Below are positions 30,471 to 38,775 of a DNA stretch of 64,000 nucleotides, piece after piece. The number at the start of each line of letters is the position of its first letter. The first letter of the stretch is position 1. The stretch is taken from positions 5,931,001-5,995,000 of the forward strand of contig NZ_CP030117.1 of the NCBI RefSeq assembly GCF_001039275.2, given 5' to 3'. A model generated the notes under the pieces. It had not been told where the DNA came from, did no database searches, and saw only the letters and a list, made by a program, of their open reading frames with translations. This DNA comes from Brevibacillus brevis. GTDB taxonomy: Bacteria; Bacillota; Bacilli; Brevibacillales; Brevibacillaceae. A program made the translations under genes and the position numbers.

Positions 30471-31340
30471 TTATTTTACAAAGCTCAAGAGCAGCTCGCG
30501 AACGATTTTGGACGCCGCGATTTGCGTCATTTCACTGTGGTCATACACAGGAGCAACCTCCACCAGGTCACAACCGATGACATTCGCACCGTTGTTTGCC
30601 ATGAAGTGAATGGTATCAAGCAGCTCACGAGACGTGATGCCGCCTGCTTCTGTTGTACCTGTTCCTGGAGCGTGCGCAGGGTCCAATACATCGATGTCAA
30701 TCGACAGGTAGATCGGACGGTTGCCGATGGTAGGCAGCACTTGCTTCACTGGCTCCAGTACATCGTATTTGTACAGATGCATATTTTCTTTTGCCCACTC
30801 AAACTCGTCTTTCATCCCGCTGCGGATTCCGAAAGAGTATACATTTTTACCGCCGATCAGGTTGCATACCTTTTTGATCGGGGTGGAGTGGGAGTATTCG
30901 TATCCCTCGTAGTTGTCACGCAGGTCCGTATGCGCGTCAAAGTGGAATACGACCATATCCTTGTACTTTTCATAAACCGCTTGGAATACTGGCCAGGAAA
31001 CCAAGTGCTCTCCGCCCAGACCCAATGGGAATTTGCCATCTGCCAATACTTTTGCCACGAATGTACGGATCGCATCCAGGCTACCTTCCACGTTTCCAAA
31101 AGGAAGAGGAATATCGCCAGCATCAAAGTATTTGATGTCTTCCAACAGCCTGTCCAAGTACGGGCTGTACTCTTCCAGACCGATAGAAACCTCACGAATA
31201 CGGGAAGGGCCAAAACGAGAACCCGGACGGAAGCTCACTGTCCAGTCCATCGGCATACCGTAAATAACGGCTTGGCTTTCCTCGTAATTCCCGTGACTAC
31301 GGATAAAGACATTTCCAGAGTATGCTTCGTCAAAACGCAT
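30471..31340 (-). CDS. speB: Agmatinase
   Basis: The Mn-dependent ureohydrolase converts agmatine to putrescine and urea. The 289-residue protein has the metal-binding motifs GGEHLVSW, FDAHTDLRD and SIDIDVLDPAHAPGTG, all intact. GGGGGAG lies nine bases before ATG. It lies 19 bp behind speE, so putrescine made here can feed spermidine synthase. The pair adjoins pbpG as in B. subtilis. Confidence 0.95.
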   Translation of the reverse strand: MRFDEAYSGNVFIRSHGNYEESQAVIYGMPMDWTVSFRPGSRFGPSRIREVSIGLEEYSPYLDRLLEDIKYFDAGDIPLPFGNVEGSLDAIRTFVAKVLADGKFPLGLGGEHLVSWPVFQAVYEKYKDMVVFHFDAHTDLRDNYEGYEYSHSTPIKKVCNLIGGKNVYSFGIRSGMKDEFEWAKENMHLYKYDVLEPVKQVLPTIGNRPIYLSIDIDVLDPAHAPGTGTTEAGGITSRELLDTIHFMANNGANVIGCDLVEVAPVYDHSEMTQIAASKIVRELLLSFVK

Positions 31341-31359
31341 AGGTGTAGTTCTCCCCCGA

Positions 31360-32199
31360 TTAGTCGCGGGTCAGCTCAGCCACAAAGTTAGGCAGTTTGA
31401 AAGCAGCGTGGTGAACTTCCGCATTGTAGTATTTGGTGCCCAAATCTTTGATTTTCGCTGGATCTACTTCCAACGGATCGTGTTGCTTCGAAGCGATGGT
31501 GAAGCTCCACAGTCCGGATGGATAAGTAGGAATGCTGCACGTGTAGAGACGAGTAACCGGGAAGATCGATTTCAGGTCTTTGAACACGCGCTTGATCAGT
31601 TCACGGTTGAACCAAGGAGATTCTGTTTGAGCAACCATGATACCATCTGGTTTCAAAGCATCGTGAATGCCTTGGTAGAAACCTTTTTCGAACAGACCTA
31701 CAGCAGGTCCTACTGGCTCTGTAGAGTCAACCATGATCACATCGTACTCACCTTTGTGGTCATGAATATGTTTGATACCATCAATTACTTGTACATCTAC
31801 ACGCGGATTGCCTGTCAATGCACTCGCAATCTCAGGGAAATATTTTTTGCAAGACTCAATGACGCCACCGTCGATTTCAGCCAGAACTGCTTTTTCTACA
31901 GACGCGTGCTTTACGATTTCACGAATAGCACCGCCATCGCCGCCGCCTACAACCAGAACCTTTTTCGGGTTTGGATGCGTATTCAACGCGATATGAGAAA
32001 TCATTTCATGGTAGACAAACTCATCGACATCGGTAGTCATAACCATGCCGTCGAGCACTAACATGCGACCAAACTGCTTCGTATTAATTACGTCGATTTG
32101 TTGAAACTCGGATTTCTCACTGTATAGGGTTTCTGTAATTTTCGTTGTTATCCCGTGATTTTCCGTCTGTTTTTCGGTGTACCACAATTCCATGTTCAT
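31360..32199 (-). CDS. speE: Spermidine synthase
   Basis: It transfers aminopropyl from decarboxylated AdoMet to putrescine (279 residues). Motifs: [17 protein letters not shown] for nucleotide binding, and [14 protein letters not shown] around the catalytic Asp. The start chosen is the ATG at 32199, ten bases after AAGGAGG. A second ATG two codons later is equally compatible, while the longer frame to 32295 runs into the promoter. The promoter (TTGCAA, 16 bp, TATAAT) is at 32252-32279. Confidence 0.95.
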   Translation of the reverse strand: MNMELWYTEKQTENHGITTKITETLYSEKSEFQQIDVINTKQFGRMLVLDGMVMTTDVDEFVYHEMISHIALNTHPNPKKVLVVGGGDGGAIREIVKHASVEKAVLAEIDGGVIESCKKYFPEIASALTGNPRVDVQVIDGIKHIHDHKGEYDVIMVDSTEPVGPAVGLFEKGFYQGIHDALKPDGIMVAQTESPWFNRELIKRVFKDLKSIFPVTRLYTCSIPTYPSGLWSFTIASKQHDPLEVDPAKIKDLGTKYYNAEVHHAAFKLPNFVAELTRD

Positions 32200-32251
32200 G
32201 GCTATGTAACCTCCTTCAATTAACCGCATGAAAATACAATATAACAAGAAA

Positions 32252-32279
32252 ATTATAGTAGCTGTCTTCCAAATTGCAA
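32252..32279 (-). promoter_or_regulatory. Promoter of speE-speB
   Basis: -35 TTGCAA (32274-32279), 16-bp spacer, -10 TATAAT (32252-32257). Confidence 0.7.
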
Positions 32280-32322
32280 GATATTTTTCTAGCAAGGAAA
32301 GTTTAACCAGCTTGCAAGCGAC

Positions 32323-32347
32323 ACATACTACTAGTAACGTAGTATGT
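32323..32347. repeat. Inverted repeat before pbpG
   Basis: ACATACTAC and its exact complement GTAGTATGT are separated by seven bases. It lies 43 bases before the pbpG ATG, in the divergent speE/pbpG gap. It could be an operator or a leader hairpin. Confidence 0.6.
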
Positions 32348-32389
32348 CCTATTTTATTGATTCAACCGCAGAAAGGAGGAGAGGCACAC

Positions 32390-34441
32390 ATGGAAGTCAT
32401 TCGCGAAGCCCCATTGCTGCGCTATTTGCGTTGGGCTAAGAAATTCGTAAAATTTACCATTCTCAGCCTATTATGTTTCTCTTTTGCCATCTTGCTACTC
32501 ATTTTGTACTTACGCTCACAACCACTCCCGGAAACGTTTGTGAAGCAAACCACGACAATTTACGCTTCCAATGGAGAGGTTTTGGATACGATGCACCGTG
32601 GTGAGAACCGGATTTCTGTGCCACTTGCAGAGATTTCACCCGCATTGCTTGATGCGACTATCGCTATCGAGGACCGTTCGTTCCGCGAGCATTTTGGCTT
32701 TGATTGGAAACGGTTGGCCATGGCCGCTTATGTCGATGTCATTAACATGGACATGCGTCAAGGTGCCAGCACCATCACCCAACAATTGGCAAGAAATCTG
32801 TATCTCAGCTTGGACAAGACATGGGAACGAAAAATCAAAGAAGCCTTGCTTTCGATTCAGCTTGAACTGAATTACAGCAAGGATGAAATATTAGAAATGT
32901 ACGTGAATCAGATTTATTATGGTCATTCAGCTTATGGCGTACAAGCTGCTGCCCAAACCTATTTTGGCAAGGACGCCAAAGATTTGACGGTTGCAGAGAG
33001 CGCCATGCTGGCAGGCATCCCTAAGGGTCCAACTTATTATTCACCATTTGTCGATTTGGAACGAGCCAAAGCCAGACAAAAGCTCATTTTGAATGCCATG
33101 GAACGCGACAATCTACTGACATCGAAGGAAGTAGAGCAAGCCTACGCAGAACCAATCAAGCTAAAACAGCGAACAAACGAGAATGTCACTGAGCCAGCTC
33201 CTTATTTCCGCGATTACATCGCCAATTTGGTAAAAAACAAATATGGCATTGACGAAGAAAAATTTATTCATGGCGGTCTAAAAATCCATACGACCCTTGA
33301 TCCAGTCGTACAAAAAAAGGCCGAGGATATTGTCGCCTCTGTCTTACCGAAGAATAATCCGAATTTGCAGGTAGCACTTGTCGCTATGGACCCTGCTACC
33401 GGCTATATCAAAGCGATGGTAGGTGGACGTGACTACAAGGTGAGTCAGTTCAACCGCGTACTTGGCAAGAGGCAGCCCGGTTCCTCCTTCAAGCCGATCA
33501 TGTATTTGTCAGCCTTGCAAAACGGCTATACACCGCTCACTTTGATGAAAAGCGAACCAACCGTTTTTACCTACGATAACAATAAGCAGTACATCCCTGG
33601 CAATTTTGGTGGAAAATATGCAAACGCACTGATCAACATGCGTGAAGCAATCAAAACTTCCGACAACATTTATGCTGTCAAGACCATTGATTTTCTCAGT
33701 CCGCAAAAAGTAGTTGAACAGGCAAAGCAATTAGGTATCACCAGCTCGATGCAAGCAGTTCCCTCTCTGGCACTGGGAACTTCACCCGTCTCTCCCTTGG
33801 AGTTAAACGCAGCTTATGCAGCCATCGTCAACAAGGGACAAGCAGTGAAGCCCATTGCCATTACATCCATCGAGGATAGCGAGGGTAACATTTTGGTTGA
33901 AGAAAAACCAGAAAAAACACAGGTAGCCGATCCTGTCGCATCTGCCCTCTTAGTGAATATGATGCAAAGTGTATTTGAACAAGGGGGTACGGGATATCGC
34001 GTTGCTGGTGAAATGAACCGACCTGTAGCGGGGAAAACAGGATCTACGGATTATGACGCTTGGCTGAGTGGGTTCACTCCGCAGTTGGTGTCAACCGTAT
34101 GGGTAGGTTACGACAAAAACCAAAAGGTCGATGATGTAAAGGAAGGCTATCTGTCCAAAAAAATCTGGGCCCAGTTCATGGAAAGTGCGCTCAAAGGTCA
34201 GCCCCCTGCACTCTTTGACATGCCTGCTGGTGTTGTTTCTGTCTATATCGATCCCGCTTCTGGAAAACTGGCGACCGAGCATTGTCCGAATCCACAGCTC
34301 TTTTATTTCGCCAGCGGAACAGAGCCTCAAGATTACTGCACGGATCACATCCCGAAAAATGAGACACCGACACCTTTAAAGCCGCCAGATTCTTCGACCT
34401 TCTGGCAGCGTATGGGCAGTTGGTGGAAACCAAATCAATAA
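32390..34441 (+). CDS. pbpG: Class A penicillin-binding protein (PbpG/PBP1A-like)
   Basis: This bifunctional peptidoglycan synthase of 683 residues has a membrane segment at about 21-42. The glycosyltransferase domain has EDRSFREHFGFD (catalytic Glu, E94) and GASTITQQLARN. The transpeptidase domain has SxxK in PGSSFKP, SxN in TSDN and KTG in AGKTGSTD. The ATG at 32390 has AAAGGAGGAG before it; the frame is open upstream but without a ribosome site. B. subtilis pbpG, active in sporulation, also sits divergently beside speE, so that orthologue is likely. Confidence 0.93.
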   Translation: MEVIREAPLLRYLRWAKKFVKFTILSLLCFSFAILLLILYLRSQPLPETFVKQTTTIYASNGEVLDTMHRGENRISVPLAEISPALLDATIAIEDRSFREHFGFDWKRLAMAAYVDVINMDMRQGASTITQQLARNLYLSLDKTWERKIKEALLSIQLELNYSKDEILEMYVNQIYYGHSAYGVQAAAQTYFGKDAKDLTVAESAMLAGIPKGPTYYSPFVDLERAKARQKLILNAMERDNLLTSKEVEQAYAEPIKLKQRTNENVTEPAPYFRDYIANLVKNKYGIDEEKFIHGGLKIHTTLDPVVQKKAEDIVASVLPKNNPNLQVALVAMDPATGYIKAMVGGRDYKVSQFNRVLGKRQPGSSFKPIMYLSALQNGYTPLTLMKSEPTVFTYDNNKQYIPGNFGGKYANALINMREAIKTSDNIYAVKTIDFLSPQKVVEQAKQLGITSSMQAVPSLALGTSPVSPLELNAAYAAIVNKGQAVKPIAITSIEDSEGNILVEEKPEKTQVADPVASALLVNMMQSVFEQGGTGYRVAGEMNRPVAGKTGSTDYDAWLSGFTPQLVSTVWVGYDKNQKVDDVKEGYLSKKIWAQFMESALKGQPPALFDMPAGVVSVYIDPASGKLATEHCPNPQLFYFASGTEPQDYCTDHIPKNETPTPLKPPDSSTFWQRMGSWWKPNQ

Positions 34442-34443
34442 AG

Positions 34444-34482
34444 AAAAAAAGGACGTTCCTCTTCAGCGAGTACGTCCTTTTT
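34444..34482 (+). terminator. Terminator after pbpG
   Basis: The stem AAAGGACGT / ACGTCCTTT (34448-34456 with 34472-34480) ends in a T run. Confidence 0.8.
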
Positions 34483-34492
34483 GGTATGACTA

Positions 34493-34750
34493 TTAACCTT
34501 GCGTGCTCTGATTGTCCCCGCCGCCCACGACTCCATCTCCATCGGCAAAAACATGGTCGTTGACGATCGTAATCAGACCTGCATGATCAAGCTGTTCCAA
34601 TACTTCAAACAAGCTGTCCCTTTTTCCGGCAGGGAGCTTGCGTACAAAGTTGTTTATCTCGGTCGGAGTCACGTGTGTGCGGAAATGGACGCCACCGTGC
34701 TTCACAAAATGATCATGCGATTGTTCATTACCACGGAGATCTTCTCCCAA
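34493..34750 (-). CDS. Small hypothetical protein, TTG start
   Basis: The 85-residue frame starts at TTG, with GAAGGGG nine bases upstream. The protein (MGEDLRGNEQSHDHFV...) has a plausible helical core, TPTEINNFVRKLPAGKRDSLFEVLEQLDHAGLITIVNDH, and an acidic/Gly tail. No membrane segment, signal peptide or known family is seen. A TATAAT lies about 90 bases upstream, beyond the ywhD terminator. It is convergent with pbpG. The coding call rests on composition and the ribosome site, so it could be spurious. Confidence 0.55.
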   Translation of the reverse strand: MGEDLRGNEQSHDHFVKHGGVHFRTHVTPTEINNFVRKLPAGKRDSLFEVLEQLDHAGLITIVNDHVFADGDGVVGGGDNQSTQG

Positions 34751-34846
34751 TGGGTACCGCCCCTTCCGTCAAACAGTTTGGTTCAATCCTCATTAGTGTT
34801 CCGCGATATCCCAAAAACTATGATCAACAAAAGAAATTATATACAC

Positions 34847-34880
34847 AAACAGGGAAAGAGTGACGGCTCTCTCCCTGTTT
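34847..34880 (-). terminator. Terminator after ywhD
   Basis: A 14-bp stem (34847-34860 with 34867-34880, one mismatch) is formed by AAACAGGGA and TCCCTGTTT arms. The minus-strand tail is only moderately T-rich. Confidence 0.65.
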
Positions 34881-34988
34881 GTTGACCTAGTGTACATGTA
34901 CACAGATATGGAAATAAGTTTACCTGACTTCAATTGTGTGAACAATTGATTTCACGATTTGTTCACAGACCGTTCACGATTTCCAACT

Positions 34989-35486
34989 TTAGGACAAATT
35001 TTGCTTTAATTCCTCAGTGGAATTCTCATACATATCCGCGTTATTTTCAATCAAAAGCTTTTTCAGTGCGGCTTTTTCCTTCTCAGATAGATCGGACAGC
35101 ATAATACGTCTCTTCATGGAGTAATCCATGCGATTTACGTGATCCGCCAAAATTTTGAAACCCCGACGAGCTTCCCTATCGATTTCCATATAGCAAGCGG
35201 TTGCTCCTGCATAATAAGGACCAGCTTCATTGCGATCGACGGTTACCCAAACGAGCCAATATGGCTTTCCATTTGGTACTTCTTCTTTATTCGTCGTCCA
35301 TTTGATGCCCTTTTCTACAGAACTTTTGGCATGCAAGGCACCCATGTCAATGTACGCTTCGTCCCCATCGATAATGACCGAGGACACAGCATTCAGGTCG
35401 AGTACACCTTGACCAAAACCACCGTGTACATCGGTTTTTCCACTCATGATGGTAAAACCGCCTTTTTTATTATCAAAAATATCCAT
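34989..35486 (-). CDS. ywhD: YwhD family protein
   Basis: The 165-residue soluble protein resembles B. subtilis YwhD in the segments DGHGGFGQGVLDL-like (here DVHGGFGQGVLDL), IDMGALHAKSSVEKGIKW, NKEEVPNGKPYWLVWVTVDR and GPYYAGATACYMEI. Function is unknown. It stands in the same region (near pbpG and speE) as in B. subtilis, which supports the assignment. The start ATG follows AGGTTATTC, a moderate site with GGAGG slightly further upstream. Confidence 0.85.
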   Translation of the reverse strand: MDIFDNKKGGFTIMSGKTDVHGGFGQGVLDLNAVSSVIIDGDEAYIDMGALHAKSSVEKGIKWTTNKEEVPNGKPYWLVWVTVDRNEAGPYYAGATACYMEIDREARRGFKILADHVNRMDYSMKRRIMLSDLSEKEKAALKKLLIENNADMYENSTEELKQNLS

Positions 35487-35569
35487 TTGAATAACCTCCA
35501 GACAATCATTCTCCTTCCTTTTATTCTACTCGAAAAACGTGCTGTGACGCAATTTGCCTATGTGCCCAG

Positions 35570-35902
35570 TTATTTATCTGTGGGCTTTTGGGTGTTTTGT
35601 TTGTTGTTTACGAGCTGGATGAGTTTTTCGATGCCCCACATGATCAGGATCGTTACGATGGCTGTATGGACCGCCATGGCAACCTTCATGACAAACAGTT
35701 CACCTAGCATCGTGTCAGAGGGAACAATAAACAAGTAGTACACAAAGCTGATAAAAAGAACACTTAGAAAGATCAACCAGCCTCGAAAGCCTAGCGTGAA
35801 GCGAATGAAAGCGGCGATGAGCAAACCGATCAAAGGTCCCGCAAACATCAATGAAAATACGAATGGACCGAGTATGAACCAGACAATCCAATTATCATCC
35901 AT
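35570..35902 (-). CDS. Small membrane protein, unknown
   Basis: The 110-residue protein has three predicted membrane segments (WIVWFILGPFVFSLMFAGPLIGLLIAAF, WLIFLSVLFISFVYYLFIV, VAMAVHTAIVTILIMWGIEKLI) and a charged C-terminal tail. I do not recognise the family. It lies 26 bp after the hydrolase gene on the same strand and could be the last gene of that operon. Confidence 0.7.
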   Translation of the reverse strand: MDDNWIVWFILGPFVFSLMFAGPLIGLLIAAFIRFTLGFRGWLIFLSVLFISFVYYLFIVPSDTMLGELFVMKVAMAVHTAIVTILIMWGIEKLIQLVNNKQNTQKPTDK

Positions 35903-35928
35903 TGTCTTACACCCTTTGTTTTTGGTGA

Positions 35929-38709
35929 CTACTGAACATTGGGATCCGTAGATTCTTCTACCTCTGCCAGTCCACGCTCATCGAGCACGTAATGTCTGCC
36001 TGTTTCTTTGTAACGCTCCGAATCATCTGACGAGAAACGCTTGATCAGAAAGCGCGCTGACGCTTCTCCCTCTACTGCTACAGGAGGCTGGAATTCCAGG
36101 TCTTCACCATCTCGAACATGGATGACAACGATGCGATCATGATATTCAATAGACAGGTCTTCCCGTACTTCTTTTTTATTGGCGTCGAGTGTAAAGGTCT
36201 CTCCGGATTTGTTTATCGTTACTTCAGGAAAGCTTTTGTCATCTTGTGCAATGATGTAATACAGGTAGTCAGCATTTTGGTCCGGAGCATTGCGTAATCC
36301 TGATTGTAATTCCTCATCTCCCTGTAGCAATCGCGTTACTTGGTCGATGACTTCTGGTATGGTCGGCAGCTTGGCGTGCTCGCCTTTCATGTAGTATCGT
36401 TTTTTCATATCCTTCTGGGCGTAATTGGCACTCATATACGGAACGGTACCGTCCCCAACGCCAGGATCGAGAATCGGGGACCATTCGTCATAAAAAGAAT
36501 CATAAAAGTAGCCGAGCAGTGTTACTTGACCTGTACCTACGATGGAATACTGTGGAACATTGATCGTTTTGTTATCCCACTTTTCATGCATCTTGCCGCC
36601 ATGCCTGACAAGCGGCGCATAGTCGAGGCGAATATTTTTGTCCTTTAAAAATTCGTCGTAGGTGTAGTACTGAATATTACTCTTTTTCAGGAAGCCAACC
36701 GTTTCAAAGTATTTTCTAGATGGTAGCAGCTCGTAGACGGCAGGTGCATAAGAGGAAATCACTTTCCCTGTTTCCTCATCCAGCCAAGGGATCGAAAAAT
36801 TGTATCCGTGCTTAAGAGCCTGATATGCCCGTGGAGAGCCAAGGAAGGGTGTGCCCATATACACGACACGATTCACTTTACGCTGGTAGGACACATTGGA
36901 TAGAAGTGTTTCTTTTACCAAGAGCCCACCCATGCTATGTGCCACCAAATGCACCTGATTTGCCCCACTTGCCTTCAGTGCAGCGTCGATTTCTTCTTTT
37001 AGAAGTTTGGCATTTTTGGTGCTGCTGTACCGCCAATCGTACGGCAGTGCAAACAAGGTACGGTGCTTTTTGTATCCCGCCTTCTCCAGTTCCTTTACCA
37101 TGCTGTAATACTGTTCGGTAAGTTCTTTTAAAAACGGTGCATAGGAAAGATACTCGATGGCGTAAAAATCGTCTTTTTCCGGGTGGATCGTCACATCACG
37201 GACGACTGGCTGTACATCTACACTATTTGGCTTGATTGGCTCCAGAGAAAGTAGCCTGCGGTGTTTGGGATCATTAATACCAATGAGACTATCGCCAAGT
37301 CCCAACCATATTTCTGATCTCTTTCCATTCTGCTCTACTTCGAGTCGCGATCCACCTACTCCCGGGATTAAGATAACTGGGATCGTTCTGTCTCCTATAT
37401 AAAGACTGTACGAGTTAGCGGTAAATCCCGAGCGTTTGCTGGCCATGACCTTGACTTTGTAGGTTCCAGGATAGGCATTGAAAATAATATGTTCATCCGA
37501 GTTCTTCGCTTTCTCGGATCTGGCGACTACTTTTCCAGCCTCGTCGAGCAGAAATACATCCATATCCATTCCAGTAGGGATATCCTTGAGAGAGACCTCC
37601 ACAGTGGAGGAGAGCGTAAAGGATAAGCTGTAAAAATCCACATCCGTCTTTGAATGAAGATTTCCTACGATATTTCGGTTATACGCATCCAGCTCGTAGG
37701 CTGCTTCCATTGTGTCATTCGGCTCGTATTCATCTGCCTTGCCTCCTCCTTGATCCGGGGAAAAATCAGCTCGAAGGCGGTAGTAGTAATCTTTCGAATA
37801 CGAGCCCCGCTTTCCAACGACCTTGATGTAGTACCATTTGTCTTTTTCCAGTGCCAGTCCCTCGATTAGCTCAGGCTCATTTCCATGCTGCTCTGAACGA
37901 GCGAGCTCCTGCTCCTCCTCATCGTACACATACAAATCGTAATCTTCGTTTGCCCGAATATCTGTGAGGGATATATTCATCTGACCATTTGTTGTTCCTC
38001 TGATTTTCCAAAAATCCACATCATCTTTACTGCTAATCTTTCCATGGCTGTCCTTTCCGTCAAATAGCCAGTCCGATTTGCTGCCCAAGGTGTCATTCGG
38101 TTCTACCTCAAAGCGAGCTTCTCTATTGCGCAGTTCTGCTTCTCCTGGCTTATTCTCGCCTGAAAAATGCCCATAAAATTCCTCTGCCAGCCGCGAAAGC
38201 TCTTCGTCGGTGGCATCCTGTTCTTGCTCTGCCTCTTCTGATGGAGCTTCGTTTTGGTCTTCGATCTCTCGTTCGATCAACTCTAGCGGTTCTTCCTGAT
38301 CGGCAGCCATTTCATTCCAGGGCGCCTTTTTGATTTTTATTTTATCTACAGTCGGCTCGATGTGTTCAGGCAACGATAGCTCCCAGCTACGTAAGGCCTC
38401 TTCTGAATCATCGATGAACATCGTTATCTGGATAGGACTATCATCCATAGGCATTACAGCGAGGGAAATCTGAGACTCCTCGTGAAAAGAACGAGTCTTG
38501 CTGTCGCTGTCCTGTTTAACAGACAGCTCGACTTTATCCGGAGTACCCGATAATTGTGCCTGAAAACGCACCTCTCCCTCGTCGATCCATGCCCATACCT
38601 CCTCTACGAATATCTCCCGTTCTTTTGCCCAGCCCTGTTCCACTGTATTTCCCAAGCATAAAGTGAATAGGAGAAGTACACATAGCAACCGCCGCGTGAT
38701 TATTCCCAC
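35929..38709 (-). CDS. Exported PPC-domain alpha/beta-hydrolase (lipase/acyltransferase-like)
   Basis: The 926-residue exported protein has a signal peptide, then an acidic linker region to about 195. Two PPC-type beta domains follow (about 200-315 and 325-440, each with EPNDT and DVDFW/DVDFY). An alpha/beta-hydrolase domain of the LCAT/PGAP1-like type comes next, with the oxyanion region VILIPGVGGSRLE and nucleophile AHSMGG (Ser near 592). The chosen GTG at 38709 follows GAGGGGG by six bases. A TTG at 38769 is in frame but gives no signal peptide. It starts 66 bp after the 1329-residue surface protein gene. Substrate unknown; lipid or ester hydrolysis is inferred. Confidence 0.85.
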   Translation of the reverse strand: MGIITRRLLCVLLLFTLCLGNTVEQGWAKEREIFVEEVWAWIDEGEVRFQAQLSGTPDKVELSVKQDSDSKTRSFHEESQISLAVMPMDDSPIQITMFIDDSEEALRSWELSLPEHIEPTVDKIKIKKAPWNEMAADQEEPLELIEREIEDQNEAPSEEAEQEQDATDEELSRLAEEFYGHFSGENKPGEAELRNREARFEVEPNDTLGSKSDWLFDGKDSHGKISSKDDVDFWKIRGTTNGQMNISLTDIRANEDYDLYVYDEEEQELARSEQHGNEPELIEGLALEKDKWYYIKVVGKRGSYSKDYYYRLRADFSPDQGGGKADEYEPNDTMEAAYELDAYNRNIVGNLHSKTDVDFYSLSFTLSSTVEVSLKDIPTGMDMDVFLLDEAGKVVARSEKAKNSDEHIIFNAYPGTYKVKVMASKRSGFTANSYSLYIGDRTIPVILIPGVGGSRLEVEQNGKRSEIWLGLGDSLIGINDPKHRRLLSLEPIKPNSVDVQPVVRDVTIHPEKDDFYAIEYLSYAPFLKELTEQYYSMVKELEKAGYKKHRTLFALPYDWRYSSTKNAKLLKEEIDAALKASGANQVHLVAHSMGGLLVKETLLSNVSYQRKVNRVVYMGTPFLGSPRAYQALKHGYNFSIPWLDEETGKVISSYAPAVYELLPSRKYFETVGFLKKSNIQYYTYDEFLKDKNIRLDYAPLVRHGGKMHEKWDNKTINVPQYSIVGTGQVTLLGYFYDSFYDEWSPILDPGVGDGTVPYMSANYAQKDMKKRYYMKGEHAKLPTIPEVIDQVTRLLQGDEELQSGLRNAPDQNADYLYYIIAQDDKSFPEVTINKSGETFTLDANKKEVREDLSIEYHDRIVVIHVRDGEDLEFQPPVAVEGEASARFLIKRFSSDDSERYKETGRHYVLDERGLAEVEESTDPNVQ

Positions 38710-38775
38710 AAAAATCCCCCTCATCCTTTTTCTAGCTTTACAGTAGAAAAAGACAGAGAGGGGGTGCAAATATTT

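Noticed and set aside
34499-34885. Plus-strand ORF after pbpG
   Set aside because: It starts beyond the pbpG terminator with no ribosome site and crosses the ywhD terminator; the opposite strand has the better candidate.
37200-37400. Frameshift or fusion in the exported hydrolase
   Set aside because: The PPC and hydrolase domains are in one uninterrupted frame; the multi-domain layout looks natural.
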